From contig NZ_CP102247.1 in NCBI RefSeq assembly GCF_024599655.1, forward strand, positions 558,001-622,000: a stretch of 64,000 bases of DNA, written 5' to 3'. This stretch comes from Enterobacter asburiae. Its GTDB lineage: Bacteria > Pseudomonadota > Gammaproteobacteria > Enterobacterales > Enterobacteriaceae. Shown here one piece after another: positions 13,301 to 23,387 of this stretch. A program made the translations under genes and the position numbers. Position 1 is the first letter of the stretch. The number at the start of each line of letters is the position of its first letter. Below the pieces are notes generated by a model, which saw only the letters and a program-made list of their open reading frames with translations, did not search any database and was not told the origin of the DNA.

Positions 13301-14187
13301 AAGATAAACCGGCAGAGACGTCGCCGCTGAGCCATACCACCCGCGTCGATTTTAGCGGCTGGCCCGATCTCCAGCTGCGCTGTGCGGAGTGCTGGCTGTG
13401 GGGGCAGAAATATGGCCGTATCGACGGTGATTTCACCATCCAGGCAAATACGCTTACGCTCTCCGGCGGCCTGGTTGATACCGGCTTTGGCCGCATGACG
13501 GCCGCAGGTGAATGGGTGAATAAGCCGGGCGAGCAGCGAACGTCCCTGAAGGGCGATATTAAAGGCAATAAACTGGACGCGGCAGCCAATTTCTTTGGTA
13601 TCAGCACGCCGCTGCGCGGCTCGTCATTTGACGTCGATTACGATCTTCACTGGCGTGACGCTCCGTGGAAGCCGGATGAGGCCTCGCTGAACGGCATTCT
13701 GAAAACCCGCTTTGGCAAAGGTGAAATAGCCGACGTGAGCACGGGGCGCGCCGGGCAGATCCTGCGCCTGCTGAGTTTTGACGCGCTGCTGCGCAAGCTG
13801 CGCTTCGATTTCAGCGATACCTTCAGCGAAGGTTTCTACTACGATTCCATCCGCAGCACGGCGTGGATCAAAGACGGCGTTATGCACACGGACGACACGC
13901 TGGTGGATGGCCTGGAAGCAGATATCGCCATGAAAGGCTCCGTCAACCTCGTGCGTCGCGAGCTGGATATGGAAGCCGTGGTGGCACCGGAAATTTCCGC
14001 AAGCGTGGGCGTTGCGGCGGCCTTTGTGGTGAACCCGATTGTCGGTGCGGCGGTGTTTGCCGCCAGTAAAGTGCTGGGGCCACTCTGGAGCAAGGTCTCC
14101 ATTCTGCGCTACCGTATTACCGGCCCGGTAGATAAACCGCAGATTAACGAGGTGCTGCGCCAGCCGCGCAAAGAAGCACAGCAATGA
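10384..14187 (+). CDS. yhdP: YhdP, AsmA-like bridge protein for phospholipid transport to the outer membrane
   Basis: Very large envelope protein of the AsmA/TamB/YdbH/YhdP group, which form hydrophobic-groove bridges that carry phospholipids between the membranes. I chose the GTG at 10384 because AAGGAG lies at the right distance and the product (1267 residues, E. coli 1266) then starts with one membrane anchor, MRRLPGILLLTGATLVVIV. The rest is long repetitive beta structure with few cysteines and the conserved AsmA-like C-terminal region (EGFYYDSIRSTAWIKDG and VVAPEISASVGVAAAF). An upstream GTG at 10357 is possible but less likely. It follows rng by 42 bp. Confidence 0.94.
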   Translation: MRRLPGILLLTGATLVVIVALLVSGLRLVLPHLDSWRPQLLAKIESTTGVPVNVSQISANWQNFGPTLDVRDINASLKDGGYLKIKRVTLALDVWQSLLHLRWQFRDLTFYQLQFLTNTPLSGGESGQGLEANRFSDLFLRQFDHFDLRDSEVSFITLSGQRAELAIPQLTWLNGKERHRAEGQVNLSSLNGQHGVMQVRMDLRDDDGLLNNGKVWLQADDVDVKPWLGDWIQQNMQLETARFSLEGWLTLTKGEFASGDIWLKQGGASWKGEKRQHQLSVDNLTAHVTQEKEGWQFAIPDTRITMDGKPWPRGALTLAWMPEQDVGGAASKRSDELRIRASNLDLAAIEGLRSMAAKLSPDLGEIWLATQPSGTIDALGLDIPLQATEKTRFQATWKDLAWKQWKLLPGAEHFSGKLEGSVENGRLTVDMHDAKMPYETVFRAPLEIEQGSAVLNWLRNDKGFQLDGRHIDVKAKAVHARGDFRYLQPGGDEPWLGILAGISTDDGSQAWRYFPENLMGKALVDYLSGAIQGGQADNATLVYGGNPHLFPYKHNEGQFQVLVPLHNATFAFQPGWPALKDLDIELNFLNDGLWMKSDSVALGGVTASNLTANIPDYSKEKLLIDADINGPGKAVGPYFEETPLKESLAATLQQLQLDGDVNARLHLDIPLDGEMTTAKGDVRLKNNSLFIKPLESTLKNLSGQFSFENGNLKSEPLTASWFNQPVNIDFTTTEGEKAYQVAVNLDGNWQPARMDVLPKPIEASVEGAVAWQGKVAIDLPYHAGAQYKVDITGDLKNLHSQLPAPLDKQAGQPLPVKLNVDGNLNSFELTGSAGGTNHFNSRWLLNHKLTLDKAIWTTDSRSTPPLPEQPGIELNLPPMDGAEWLALFQKGVGQNVDETAQFPQAITVRTPSLMLGGQQWNNLSIVSRPGANGTKVEAQGREINGTLTMRNNAPWQAAIRYLYYNPASAASGKDKPAETSPLSHTTRVDFSGWPDLQLRCAECWLWGQKYGRIDGDFTIQANTLTLSGGLVDTGFGRMTAAGEWVNKPGEQRTSLKGDIKGNKLDAAANFFGISTPLRGSSFDVDYDLHWRDAPWKPDEASLNGILKTRFGKGEIADVSTGRAGQILRLLSFDALLRKLRFDFSDTFSEGFYYDSIRSTAWIKDGVMHTDDTLVDGLEADIAMKGSVNLVRRELDMEAVVAPEISASVGVAAAFVVNPIVGAAVFAASKVLGPLWSKVSILRYRITGPVDKPQINEVLRQPRKEAQQ

Positions 14188-14223
14188 TTTGACGTGGGCA
14201 GGTAATTGCCTCACTCTCAATAA

Positions 14224-15717
<1,494 letters not shown>

Positions 15718-15730
15718 CCTGACCCTGCAT

Positions 15731-15766
15731 AAAAAAATGGCGCTACTGATGTAGCGCCTTTTTTTT
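15731..15766. terminator. Bidirectional terminator between tldD and yagU
   Basis: GGCGCTAC (15739-15746), loop TGAT, GTAGCGCC (15751-15758), with seven A's before and nine T's after. It can end tldD on the plus strand and yagU on the minus strand. The T tract runs into the yagU stop codon at 15765-15767. Confidence 0.9.
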
Positions 15767-16379
15767 AGCGTAAGTGACCCAGCGGTATCTCCGGATCCGG
15801 CTCATGCGTGATGCGGTTACGCAAATCACGACGAATGATTTCGATCGACCAGAACCAGACCAGATGGCCCACGATCTCTGACACGTGTTCATACCACGGC
15901 AGCTCAAACAACGGTGGCGTCAGCCCCATCAGAGGGAAGGAGATCATATGAACAAAAAGCTGAGCTAAGGCACCCGCCAGCAAACCCTGCCAGAGTTTAA
16001 TTTTCGGGAAGACTTCAGCCACTACACAATAACCTACAGCGAACACGATTGAGAAAATAATATGTGTTACGCCGACCCAGTTAAATATATGCCCGGCAAA
16101 TGTATAAACCGCCGCGTTAGGATCGACGACGCCCAGCCAGTCGCGTAAAAATACATAGGGAGGGTTTAAAAAATTTCGTGAGCAGTCAATCTGGCTGGCG
16201 GCTCTTATTAATTGTTCGGGCCCGCATGCGCCGGTGAATAAATCGGTAGGGCTGCGTGGCGGAAGCGGCACCTCGGCTCCCCATTTGACAAAGGCGGAGA
16301 CAATCCCTGCAATTAAACCGATGAACGCGGCGAGCCCATAGCGCCTGCGTGAAGGCGGTGTTTGTTCAAATAGATTCAT
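15765..16379 (-). CDS. yagU: YagU family inner-membrane protein
   Basis: DUF1440 protein, in E. coli an inner-membrane protein needed for acid resistance at low pH; its molecular activity is unknown. The 204 residues equal the E. coli length and have about four hydrophobic segments (about 16-33, 90-115, 125-150 and 160-185). Highly conserved stretches include [13 protein letters not shown] and [12 protein letters not shown] at the tail. In E. coli yagU is near 6 min (b0287 area), so its place between tldD and aaeR is another difference in gene order. It is probably a single-gene unit. Confidence 0.88.
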   Translation of the reverse strand: MNLFEQTPPSRRRYGLAAFIGLIAGIVSAFVKWGAEVPLPPRSPTDLFTGACGPEQLIRAASQIDCSRNFLNPPYVFLRDWLGVVDPNAAVYTFAGHIFNWVGVTHIIFSIVFAVGYCVVAEVFPKIKLWQGLLAGALAQLFVHMISFPLMGLTPPLFELPWYEHVSEIVGHLVWFWSIEIIRRDLRNRITHEPDPEIPLGHLR

Positions 16380-16440
16380 TTCTTTTCCTTGTTTAACGTC
16401 ATCCTGCGGAATACATTTTATTATTCATATCAGCAACAAA

Positions 16441-16473
16441 TTAATAACAGTCTGAAAGGCAGACTGTTATTAA
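16441..16473. terminator. Perfect 14-bp inverted repeat downstream of aaeR
   Basis: TTAATAACAGTCTG (16441-16454), loop AAAGG, CAGACTGTTATTAA (16460-16473). The stem is perfect and AT-rich at its base, which gives a weak U/A tract in either direction. The position, between the aaeR stop and the yagU start, fits a terminator for aaeR. It could also be an operator in front of yagU. Confidence 0.6.
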
Positions 16474-16597
16474 GGTAAAGGGCAGGCGGCGGCAGTGTCA
16501 ATTCTCTATTCCTGATAGTGACGAAGGAATATTCCAGAATGCAGAGGGGTTTCATCCTGGAAATATTCATCGCTCATATACTTTCAGCGTTAAATCG

Positions 16598-17524
16598 TTA
16601 TTCCTTCCTTCTTCCCCGCATCCCCTGAAAGAGCTCGGCCACGTCCACAAAATACTCGGTCAGATAGTTAATACACACCTGTACCTTGAGCGGGAGTTTG
16701 TCTTTTTCGGTATACAGGGCGTACACCGGACGCGGATCGGACTGGTAGCGCGGGAAGAGGATCTCCAGCACGCCGCTGTTGATCTCGTTGATCACCCACA
16801 TTAACGGTACGTAGGCGATCCCGGCCCCGGCCACCAGCCAGCGCGAAATGGTCATCGGATCGTTAGTGACAAACCGCCCTTCCGGCAGCAGTTTGGTAGA
16901 AATCCCTTCCGGGGCAATCAGCTCGAATTCATTATCGGGCCGCACGCTGTACTCCAGCCACGAGTGGTTGGTGAGATCGGCGGGTTTCTCCGGAACGCCG
17001 TACTGCGCCAGATAGCTTTTCGAGGCGCAGACGACCATCGGCATACTGCCCAGCCTGCGCGAGAACAGGCTGGAATCCTGCAACGCGCCGACGCGGATCA
17101 CCACGTCCAGCCCGTCGGCAATCAGGTCCGGCGCCGGAATACCCGTCACCAGATTGACGGTAAGCCCAGGGTACTCTTTCAGCATATCCGCGGTCATGGC
17201 AGCGAGAACATTTTGTGCCATAGTTGAAGAACACCCGATTCGCAGCGTGCCGATAGGGGTGTTGTTGAAGGCATAGAGCTGTTCGTGAACATCCTGCACT
17301 TCAAGCAGCATGCGGCGACAGCCCTGATAGTAAATTTTACCCGCCTCCGTCAGCCCAATGCTGCGGGTACTGCGGTTGAGCAGCTTGACCTGAAGCTCAT
17401 CTTCCAGTTTGGACACCGTCTGGCTGATGGATGAGACGCTCATCTGAAGCTGGCGGGCAGCGGCGGTAAACGAGCCCAGTTCAACCACTTTGGCGAAGAC
17501 CGACATGCGTTTTAAACGTTCCAT
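16598..17524 (-). CDS. aaeR: AaeR, LysR-type regulator of the aaeXAB efflux genes
   Basis: Transcription activator that responds to aromatic carboxylic acids such as p-hydroxybenzoate and turns on aaeXAB. The 308 residues have an N-terminal winged helix-turn-helix (about 1-60, containing FTAAARQLQMSVSSISQTVSKLE) and a periplasmic-binding-protein-like effector domain. It is divergent from aaeX with a 179 bp shared control region, the standard LysR layout. E. coli AaeR is 309 residues. The start MERLKRMSVFAKVVELG is family-typical. Confidence 0.93.
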   Translation of the reverse strand: MERLKRMSVFAKVVELGSFTAAARQLQMSVSSISQTVSKLEDELQVKLLNRSTRSIGLTEAGKIYYQGCRRMLLEVQDVHEQLYAFNNTPIGTLRIGCSSTMAQNVLAAMTADMLKEYPGLTVNLVTGIPAPDLIADGLDVVIRVGALQDSSLFSRRLGSMPMVVCASKSYLAQYGVPEKPADLTNHSWLEYSVRPDNEFELIAPEGISTKLLPEGRFVTNDPMTISRWLVAGAGIAYVPLMWVINEINSGVLEILFPRYQSDPRPVYALYTEKDKLPLKVQVCINYLTEYFVDVAELFQGMRGRRKE

Positions 17525-17703
17525 TGTTCACTCTGGCTTAAAAGTGATTTAGATCACATATTATAGATAACAGCATAACAGTTACGTTAATATATTATTA
17601 ATTACATAACGGCTGCGCCATTCTCGCCCGGCGTTTCTTGCTCTCCCGCGGTGGCGTGCGCTTAAAAATTCTGAAGCCTGCACTCTCTCTTATCAAGGTC
17701 AAC
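17525..17703. promoter_or_regulatory. aaeR-aaeX divergent control region
   Basis: The 179 bp gap between divergent aaeR and aaeX is AT-rich near the aaeR start (17540-17605, including ATATTATTAATTAC). LysR regulators bind such gaps at T-N11-A sites, but I cannot single out one site with confidence. The segment TTAGATCACATATTATAGATAAC near 17550 is a plausible AaeR or CRP contact, not proven. Confidence 0.4.
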
Positions 17704-17907
17704 ATGAGTCTGTTTCCCGTTATCGTGGTGTTCGGTCTGTCGTTCCCACCGATATTTTTCGAGCTTCTTTTATCACTGGCGATCTTCTGGCTGGTGCGCA
17801 AGGTGCTGGTCCCTACCGGGATCTACGATTTCGTCTGGCACCCTGCATTGTTCAATACCGCGCTGTATTGCTGCCTGTTTTACCTGATATCGCGCATGTT
17901 TGTCTGA
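17704..17907 (+). CDS. aaeX: AaeX, small membrane protein of the aromatic acid efflux operon
   Basis: A 67-residue protein with two hydrophobic segments (about 3-30 and 45-66) of unknown function (DUF1656), always found with aaeA and aaeB. The frame is open from 17638, but the ATG at 17704 yields the conserved start [20 protein letters not shown] and the E. coli length. It is first gene of aaeXAB, and aaeA starts 7 bp after it. Confidence 0.92.
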   Translation: MSLFPVIVVFGLSFPPIFFELLLSLAIFWLVRKVLVPTGIYDFVWHPALFNTALYCCLFYLISRMFV

Positions 17908-17914
17908 GGTTGAT

Positions 17915-18847
17915 GTGAAAACGCTAACAAGAAAAATCTCCCGCACTGCCATCACGATGGCGCTGGTTATCCTCGCCTTCATCGCTATTTTCCGCGCCTG
18001 GGTTTATTACACCGAATCACCGTGGACGCGTGATGCACGCTTCAGTGCCGATGTAGTGGCAATAGCCCCTGACGTGGCCGGTCTTATCACGGCGGTCAAC
18101 GTCCACGACAACCAGCTGGTGAAGAAAGATCAGGTCCTGTTCACCATCGACCAGCCTCGTTACCAGAAAGCGCTGGAAGAGGCGGAAGCGGACGTGGCCT
18201 ATTATCAGGCGCTGGCTGCGGAGAAACGCCGCGAGGCAGGCCGTCGTAATCAGCTGGGCGTTCAGGCAATGTCCCGCGAAGAGATTGACCAGTCCAACAA
18301 CGTGCTGCAAACCGTGCTGCACCAGCTGGCGAAAGCGCAGGCAACGCGCGACCTGGCGAAGCTCGATCTGGAACGCACCGTGATCCGCGCGCCGTCCGAT
18401 GGCTGGGTGACCAACCTGAACGTCTATGCCGGGGAATTTATCACCCGCGGCTCAACCGCCGTGGCGCTGGTTAAACAGAACTCCTTCTACGTGCTCGCCT
18501 ATATGGAAGAGACCAAGCTGGAAGGCGTGCGTCCGGGGTTCCGGGCGGAAATTACGCCGCTCGGCAGCAATCGCGTCTTTAAAGGCACCGTCGACAGCGT
18601 CGCCGCAGGGGTGACTAACTCCAGCAGCTCTAACGATGCCAAAGGGATGGCGACGGTAGATTCCAACCTGGAGTGGGTGCGTCTGGCCCAGCGCGTGCCG
18701 GTGCGCATCCACCTGGATGAACAGCAGGGAAATCTGTGGCCTGCGGGTACCACGGCGACGGTGGTGATTACCGGTGAAAAGGACCGGGATGCCAGCCAGG
18801 ACTCGTTCTTCCGTAAAATTGCCCACCGCCTGCGCGAGTTTGGTTAA
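17915..18847 (+). CDS. aaeA: AaeA, membrane-fusion subunit of the aromatic carboxylic acid efflux pump
   Basis: Periplasmic adaptor (HlyD/EmrA family) that works with AaeB to export p-hydroxybenzoate and related acids. I chose the GTG at 17915, which gives 310 residues, the E. coli length. One N-terminal membrane anchor (about 12-30) is followed by a lipoyl/barrel-sandwich domain split by a helical hairpin (about 75-145) and a beta-barrel domain with [16 protein letters not shown]. The TTG at 17900 is an alternative but overlaps aaeX and lacks family support. Confidence 0.94.
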   Translation: MKTLTRKISRTAITMALVILAFIAIFRAWVYYTESPWTRDARFSADVVAIAPDVAGLITAVNVHDNQLVKKDQVLFTIDQPRYQKALEEAEADVAYYQALAAEKRREAGRRNQLGVQAMSREEIDQSNNVLQTVLHQLAKAQATRDLAKLDLERTVIRAPSDGWVTNLNVYAGEFITRGSTAVALVKQNSFYVLAYMEETKLEGVRPGFRAEITPLGSNRVFKGTVDSVAAGVTNSSSSNDAKGMATVDSNLEWVRLAQRVPVRIHLDEQQGNLWPAGTTATVVITGEKDRDASQDSFFRKIAHRLREFG

Positions 18848-18852
18848 TCGCC

Positions 18853-20820
18853 ATGGGTATCTTTTCCATCGCCAGCCAGCACATTCGCTTCGCCGTGAAG
18901 CTGGCGTGCGCCATCGTGCTGGCGCTGTTTGTCGGCTTCCACTTCCAGCTTGAAACGCCTCGCTGGGCGGTATTAACGGCCGCCATTGTCGCGGCGGGTC
19001 CTGCCTTCGCCGCGGGCGGGGAGCCCTATTCAGGCGCGATCCGCTATCGCGGTATGCTGCGTATTATCGGGACGTTTATCGGCTGCTTCGCGGCGCTGAC
19101 CATTATTATTCTGATGATCCGCACCCCGCTGCTGATGCTGATGGTCTGCTGCATCTGGGCGGGTTTCTGCACCTGGATCTCGTCTCTGGTGAAAGTGGAG
19201 AACTCCTACGCCTGGGGGCTGGCGGGCTATACCGCGCTGATTATTGTCATCACCATTCAGTCTGAACCGCTGCTCGCCCCGCAGTTTGCGGTTGAGCGCT
19301 GCAGCGAGATTGTGATTGGTATTGTCAGTGCGATCGTCGCTGACCTGCTTTTCTCCCCGCGCTCCATCAAGCAGGAAGTCGACCGTGAGCTTGACGCGCT
19401 GATTGTTGCCCAGTACCAGCTGATGCAGCTCTGCATTAAGCACGGCGACAGCGAAGAGGTTGATAAAGCCTGGAGCGGGCTGGTACGCCGTACGCAGGCG
19501 CTGGAAGGAATGCGCAGCAACCTTAATATGGAGTCCTCGCGCTGGGCTCGCGCGAATCGTCGTCTGAAAGCCCTCAACACAGTCTCTCTGACGCTGATTA
19601 CCCAGGCATGTGAAACCTATCTGATTCAGAACACCCGCCCGGAAGCGGTCACCGACACGTTCCGCGAACTGTTTGCCGAGCCGGTGGAAACCGTGCAGGA
19701 CGTGCATAAGCAGCTTAAGCGCATGCGCCGGGTCATTGCCTGGACCGGGGAGCGCGACACGCCGGTGACCATCTACACCTGGGTCGGCGCCGCGACGCGC
19801 TATCTGCTGCTGAAGCGTGGCGTGATCGGCAACACCAAAATCAGCGCGGCGGAAGAAGAGGTGCTGCAGGGGGAAGTGGTGATCAAGGCGGAATCCGCCG
19901 AGCGACATCACGCCATGGTCAACTTCTGGCGTACGACGCTTGCCTGCATGCTCGGCACGCTGTTCTGGCTGTGGACGGGCTGGACGTCCGGCAGCGGCGC
20001 GATGGTGATGATTGCCGTTGTGACCGCACTGGCGATGCGTCTGCCTAACCCGCGTATGGTCGCCGTTGATTTCCTCTACGGCACCATTGCCGCCCTGCCG
20101 ATAGGCGCGCTCTATTTCCTGGTCATCATCCCGTCGACGCAACAGAGCATGCTGCTGCTCTGTATTAGCCTGGCGGTAATGGCGTTCTTTATCGGCATTG
20201 AAGTGCAAAAGCGGCGCCTGGGATCGCTGGGGGCGCTGGCGAGTACGATTAACATCATCGTGCTCGATAACCCGATGACTTTCCATTTCAGCCAGTTCCT
20301 CGACAGCGCGTTAGGTCAGCTGGTGGGCTGTTTCCTGGCCATGATGGTGATACTGCTGGTTCGGGATAACTCGCAGGCAAGAACGGGCCGCGTGCTGTTG
20401 AACCAGTTCGTGTCGGCTGCCGTGTCGTCGATGACAACCAATACCGCGCGCCGTAAAGAGAACCACCTGCCCGCGCTCTACCAGCAGCTGTTTTTACTGC
20501 TGAACAAGTTCCCGGGCGATATCGCGAAGTTCCGCCTGGCGTTAACCATGATCATCGCGCACCAGCGTCTGCGTAACGCGCCCGTGCCGATCAACGACGA
20601 TCTGTCGGCCTGGCACCGCCAGCTGCGTCGTACCGCCGATCACGTGCTTTCCGCCAGCAGCGATGACAAACGGCGTCGTTACTTTACGCAGCTGCTTGAA
20701 GAGCTCGATATCTATCAGGAAAAGCTCAAGCACTGGGAGGCACCGCCTCAGGTGACCGAGCCTGTAGGACGGCTGGTGTTTATGCTGCATCGCTACCAGA
20801 ATGCTCTCACGGATAATTGA
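18853..20820 (+). CDS. aaeB: AaeB, inner-membrane subunit of the aromatic carboxylic acid efflux pump
   Basis: Transporter of the fusaric-acid-resistance/ArAE family that moves aromatic acids outward with AaeA. The 655 residues hold two sets of membrane helices (roughly 10-165 and 365-510) separated by a long cytoplasmic region, and have the family segment [16 protein letters not shown] near 172-187. It starts 5 bp after aaeA and ends at a clear terminator, so aaeXAB is one operon. Confidence 0.95.
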   Translation: MGIFSIASQHIRFAVKLACAIVLALFVGFHFQLETPRWAVLTAAIVAAGPAFAAGGEPYSGAIRYRGMLRIIGTFIGCFAALTIIILMIRTPLLMLMVCCIWAGFCTWISSLVKVENSYAWGLAGYTALIIVITIQSEPLLAPQFAVERCSEIVIGIVSAIVADLLFSPRSIKQEVDRELDALIVAQYQLMQLCIKHGDSEEVDKAWSGLVRRTQALEGMRSNLNMESSRWARANRRLKALNTVSLTLITQACETYLIQNTRPEAVTDTFRELFAEPVETVQDVHKQLKRMRRVIAWTGERDTPVTIYTWVGAATRYLLLKRGVIGNTKISAAEEEVLQGEVVIKAESAERHHAMVNFWRTTLACMLGTLFWLWTGWTSGSGAMVMIAVVTALAMRLPNPRMVAVDFLYGTIAALPIGALYFLVIIPSTQQSMLLLCISLAVMAFFIGIEVQKRRLGSLGALASTINIIVLDNPMTFHFSQFLDSALGQLVGCFLAMMVILLVRDNSQARTGRVLLNQFVSAAVSSMTTNTARRKENHLPALYQQLFLLLNKFPGDIAKFRLALTMIIAHQRLRNAPVPINDDLSAWHRQLRRTADHVLSASSDDKRRRYFTQLLEELDIYQEKLKHWEAPPQVTEPVGRLVFMLHRYQNALTDN

Positions 20821-20826
20821 CAGAAG

Positions 20827-20860
20827 TAAAAAAACCGACGCCAAAAGCGTCGGTTTTTTT
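20827..20860 (+). terminator. aaeXAB terminator
   Basis: AAACCGACGC (20832-20841), loop CAAAA, GCGTCGGTTT (20847-20856), then further T's to 20860. It separates aaeB from the aldehyde dehydrogenase gene and is symmetrical enough to work both ways. Confidence 0.92.
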
Positions 20861-20910
20861 GTGGCTATACTTATTCCAGCACGTTCTTACATTTCAGAAA
20901 GGGAGAACAC

Positions 20911-22365
20911 ATGACGACGCAGGCGCTTCAGGACCACATCCTTTTTCAGACCGGTTATCTGGTCAACGGAATCTGGAAAACGCTGGATACAACCTTTGAT
21001 GTGCTGAACCCCGCGACCGGTGAGGTCATTGCTAAAGTCGCAAAAGCGGGTAAAGCGCAAACCGAAGACGCTATCGCAGCGGCTACCCAGGCCTTCCCGG
21101 CATGGCGTGCCAAAACCGCGAAAGAACGCTCGGCCATTCTCTACCGCTGGTACGAACTGATTATTGAGAATAAAAGCTGGCTCGGGCGGTTAATGACCAC
21201 CGAACAGGGCAAACCCCTGAAAGAGGCGGAGGGAGAAGTCGAGTACGCCGCCAGCTTTATCCAGTGGTTTGCCGAAGAGGCCAAACGCGCAAACGGTGAA
21301 ATTATTCCGCCGATCAAGCCCGGCTCACGCATTCTGGCGACCCGTGAACCCATTGGTGTGGTCGCGGCGATTACGCCGTGGAACTTCCCGATGGCCATGC
21401 TCACCCGCAAGTTGGGTCCGGCGCTGGCAGCAGGATGTACCGGGGTGATCAAACCGGCCAATAATACACCGCTCAGCGCCTTTGCGCTGCTTACGCTGGC
21501 TAAACAGGCCGGTGTGCCCGACGGCGTGCTCAACGCCGTGGCCGGGAATACGCATGAAATCAGCGATGCGATCATGGCCAGCCGCGACGTGCGTAAAATC
21601 TCTTTCACCGGTTCAACCTCCGTCGGCAAGACGCTGGTGCGTAACGCCGCAGAAACCATGAAGAAAGTCTCGATGGAGCTGGGGGGGAATGCTCCGTATA
21701 TCGTTTTTGAGGATGCAGACATCGACGCAGCGGTAAAGGGGGCGATCGCCAACAAGTTCCGCAATGCCGGGCAGGTCTGCGTCAGCGTGAACCGTTTTTA
21801 TATTCAGGAAACCGTTTACGACAAATTTGTGAATAAACTTGCCGATGCGGTGAATGCGCTGAAGGTGGGCAATGGTCTTGAGGAGGGGGTGGTCGTCGGG
21901 CCGCTGATTGAATCTTCTGCGGTCAACAAGGTGCGTGAGCATGTTGACGATGCCGTTGCCCGGGGCGCAACCGTACTGGCGGGGGGGAAGCCCCATCCGC
22001 TTGGCGGGAATTTCTGGATGCCAACCGTACTGGGCGACTGCCATGAAGGCATGAAGCTGGCAGAAGAAGAGACGTTTGGCCCGGTGGCGGCGTGCTTCCG
22101 TTTCACCTCGGAAGATGAAGTCATCCAGCGCGCCAACAATACGCCGTATGGGCTGGCGGCTTACTTCTATACCCAGAATCTTTCCCGGGTCTTCCGCGTT
22201 TCACAGGCAATCGAGAGCGGGATGATCGGTATTAACGAGTGCGCCGTCTCCACGGAGCTCGGCCCCTTTGGCGGCGTAAAAGAGTCAGGTCTTGGACGAG
22301 AGGGCTCCGTGCTGGGGCTGGAAGAGTATCTGGAAGTTAAAACCCTGCATATTGGGGGATTATAA
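20911..22365 (+). CDS. NAD(P)-dependent aldehyde dehydrogenase, succinate-semialdehyde dehydrogenase type
   Basis: Aldehyde dehydrogenase that oxidises an aldehyde to an acid. The 484 residues contain the cofactor segment ITPWNFP (154-160), Lys181 in IKPANNTP, the general base Glu256 in MELGGN and the nucleophile Cys290 in NAGQVCVS. Overall it resembles GabD/Sad succinate-semialdehyde dehydrogenases most. The cofactor loop reads KPANNTP rather than the usual KPASQTP, so NAD versus NADP preference is uncertain. It has its own AGAAAGGGAG ribosome site (20896-20905) after the aaeXAB terminator, so it is probably a separate unit. It is not at this site in E. coli K-12. The substrate cannot be fixed from sequence; an aromatic or dicarboxylic semialdehyde is possible. 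Confidence 0.87.
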   Translation: MTTQALQDHILFQTGYLVNGIWKTLDTTFDVLNPATGEVIAKVAKAGKAQTEDAIAAATQAFPAWRAKTAKERSAILYRWYELIIENKSWLGRLMTTEQGKPLKEAEGEVEYAASFIQWFAEEAKRANGEIIPPIKPGSRILATREPIGVVAAITPWNFPMAMLTRKLGPALAAGCTGVIKPANNTPLSAFALLTLAKQAGVPDGVLNAVAGNTHEISDAIMASRDVRKISFTGSTSVGKTLVRNAAETMKKVSMELGGNAPYIVFEDADIDAAVKGAIANKFRNAGQVCVSVNRFYIQETVYDKFVNKLADAVNALKVGNGLEEGVVVGPLIESSAVNKVREHVDDAVARGATVLAGGKPHPLGGNFWMPTVLGDCHEGMKLAEEETFGPVAACFRFTSEDEVIQRANNTPYGLAAYFYTQNLSRVFRVSQAIESGMIGINECAVSTELGPFGGVKESGLGREGSVLGLEEYLEVKTLHIGGL

Positions 22366-22410
22366 TAGACAGGGCGGCATCTGCCGCTCGCCTGGACTGG
22401 GTGGCTGGCA

Positions 22411-22683
22411 ATGAAAACCTATACGTTTGATTTTGACGAGATCGACAGTCAGGAAGACTTCTACCGTGAATTTATCCGGGCGTTTGATCTTGAACGGGAA
22501 AGCGTGACGAATCTGGATACGCTGTGGGACGTGGTCACCGGCAGTCTGTTGCCGCTACCGCTGGAAATTGAGTTCATCCATTTGCCCGATAAGCTTCGCA
22601 GACGTTTTGGCGCGCTGATATTGCTGTTCGATGAAGCGGAAGAAGAGCTTGAAGGACAGCTGCGCTTTAACGCGCGGCATTGA
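22411..22683 (+). CDS. yhcO: YhcO, barstar-family protein
   Basis: A 90-residue acidic protein of the barstar (barnase inhibitor) family; its partner RNase, if any, is unknown. The start [21 protein letters not shown] and the segment [17 protein letters not shown] are typical. No barnase-like gene is next to it. It lies 45 bp after the aldehyde dehydrogenase gene and may be read with it. Confidence 0.87.
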   Translation: MKTYTFDFDEIDSQEDFYREFIRAFDLERESVTNLDTLWDVVTGSLLPLPLEIEFIHLPDKLRRRFGALILLFDEAEEELEGQLRFNARH

Positions 22684-22686
22684 ATG

Positions 22687-22717
22687 AAAAAAAGCCCCTG
22701 ACCAAGAGGCCAGGGGC
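22687..22717 (-). terminator. Terminator of the first DUF1471 gene (minus strand)
   Basis: Read on the minus strand, GCCCCTGGCC, loop TCTT, GGTCAGGGGC (one G-T pair), then seven T's. It lies between convergent yhcO and the DUF1471 gene. Confidence 0.85.
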
Positions 22718-22745
22718 AAGTCGTATGATGAGATACGACGAGGGT

Positions 22746-23012
22746 TTATTTATACAGCTCTGCCGTTGCATGCCAGTGGTCACCCTGATTCAGTTCGGTG
22801 ACGCGATAGCTGCTGGCGCCTGCTTTTTCAGCTTTGGCGGCAAGTTCGTGACGGATATCCATCGGTGAACCGGTGACAGACGTTACGGAGATGCTGCCCA
22901 TACGCTGTAGATTTTGTGCCTGGTCGGCATTCACCTGCTGTACGGCTGCGCTTGCGCCGAAAGAGAGAACAGATGCCAGACCGAGGGTTGCGATGATCAA
23001 TTTGGTTTTCAT
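22746..23012 (-). CDS. DUF1471 periplasmic protein (YhcN paralogue)
   Basis: An 88-residue secreted protein of the YhcN/BhsA family, small periplasmic or outer-membrane-associated stress and biofilm proteins. I chose the ATG at 23012, which gives a clean signal peptide (MKTKLIIATLGLASVLSFGA-SA) with cleavage near residue 22. The mature part has the family features AQNLQRMGSISV, SPMDIRHELAAKAEKAGAS and the tail DHWHATAELYK. The neighbour at 23124 has the same tail and layout, so the pair is a tandem duplication. E. coli K-12 has a single yhcN here. Confidence 0.86.
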   Translation of the reverse strand: MKTKLIIATLGLASVLSFGASAAVQQVNADQAQNLQRMGSISVTSVTGSPMDIRHELAAKAEKAGASSYRVTELNQGDHWHATAELYK

Positions 23013-23123
23013 AGTCTTTACTCCTGAATAGGGTTTTTTACTCAACGGCGAGAAGGGTTGAACCGCTATTTTTATGCCTGGTGCCGTTGAGTGGAGATTT
23101 ACGTTTTCAGCTATTACTAAAAC

Positions 23124-23387
23124 TTATTTGTACAGCTCAGCGGTGGCGTGCCAGTGGTCACCGGAACGCGCTTCGATGATGCGATAGGATGACGCACCCT
23201 GTTCTTCCGCTTTTTTGTTCAGCATCTCATGCATGTCCATTGGCGATGTGCCGACCGCACCGACAGAAACCGTACCGATGGCCTGACGGGACTGCGCCTG
23301 GTCAGCATTGATAGCGTCAGCCGCGAAAGCACCGAATGACAGGACGGACAGGACGCTCAGCGCCGCTACAGTTGATTTGATTTTCAT
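23124..23387 (-). CDS. yhcN: YhcN, DUF1471 periplasmic stress protein
   Basis: An 87-residue secreted protein with a signal peptide cleaved near FA-AD (residue 22). The E. coli homologue is linked to peroxide and acid stress and to biofilm formation; the mechanism is unknown. The start MKIKSTVAALSVLSVLSFGA is nearly that of E. coli YhcN (87 residues), so this copy, not the neighbour at 22746, is the likely orthologue. A TATACT -10 hexamer lies about 60 bp upstream of the start. No terminator is obvious between the two copies. Confidence 0.9.
   Translation of the reverse strand: MKIKSTVAALSVLSVLSFGAFAADAINADQAQSRQAIGTVSVGAVGTSPMDMHEMLNKKAEEQGASSYRIIEARSGDHWHATAELYK

Noticed and set aside
19030..20286. 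418-codon open frame opposite aaeB
   Set aside because: Lies wholly within aaeB on the other strand and shows no domain or ribosome site.
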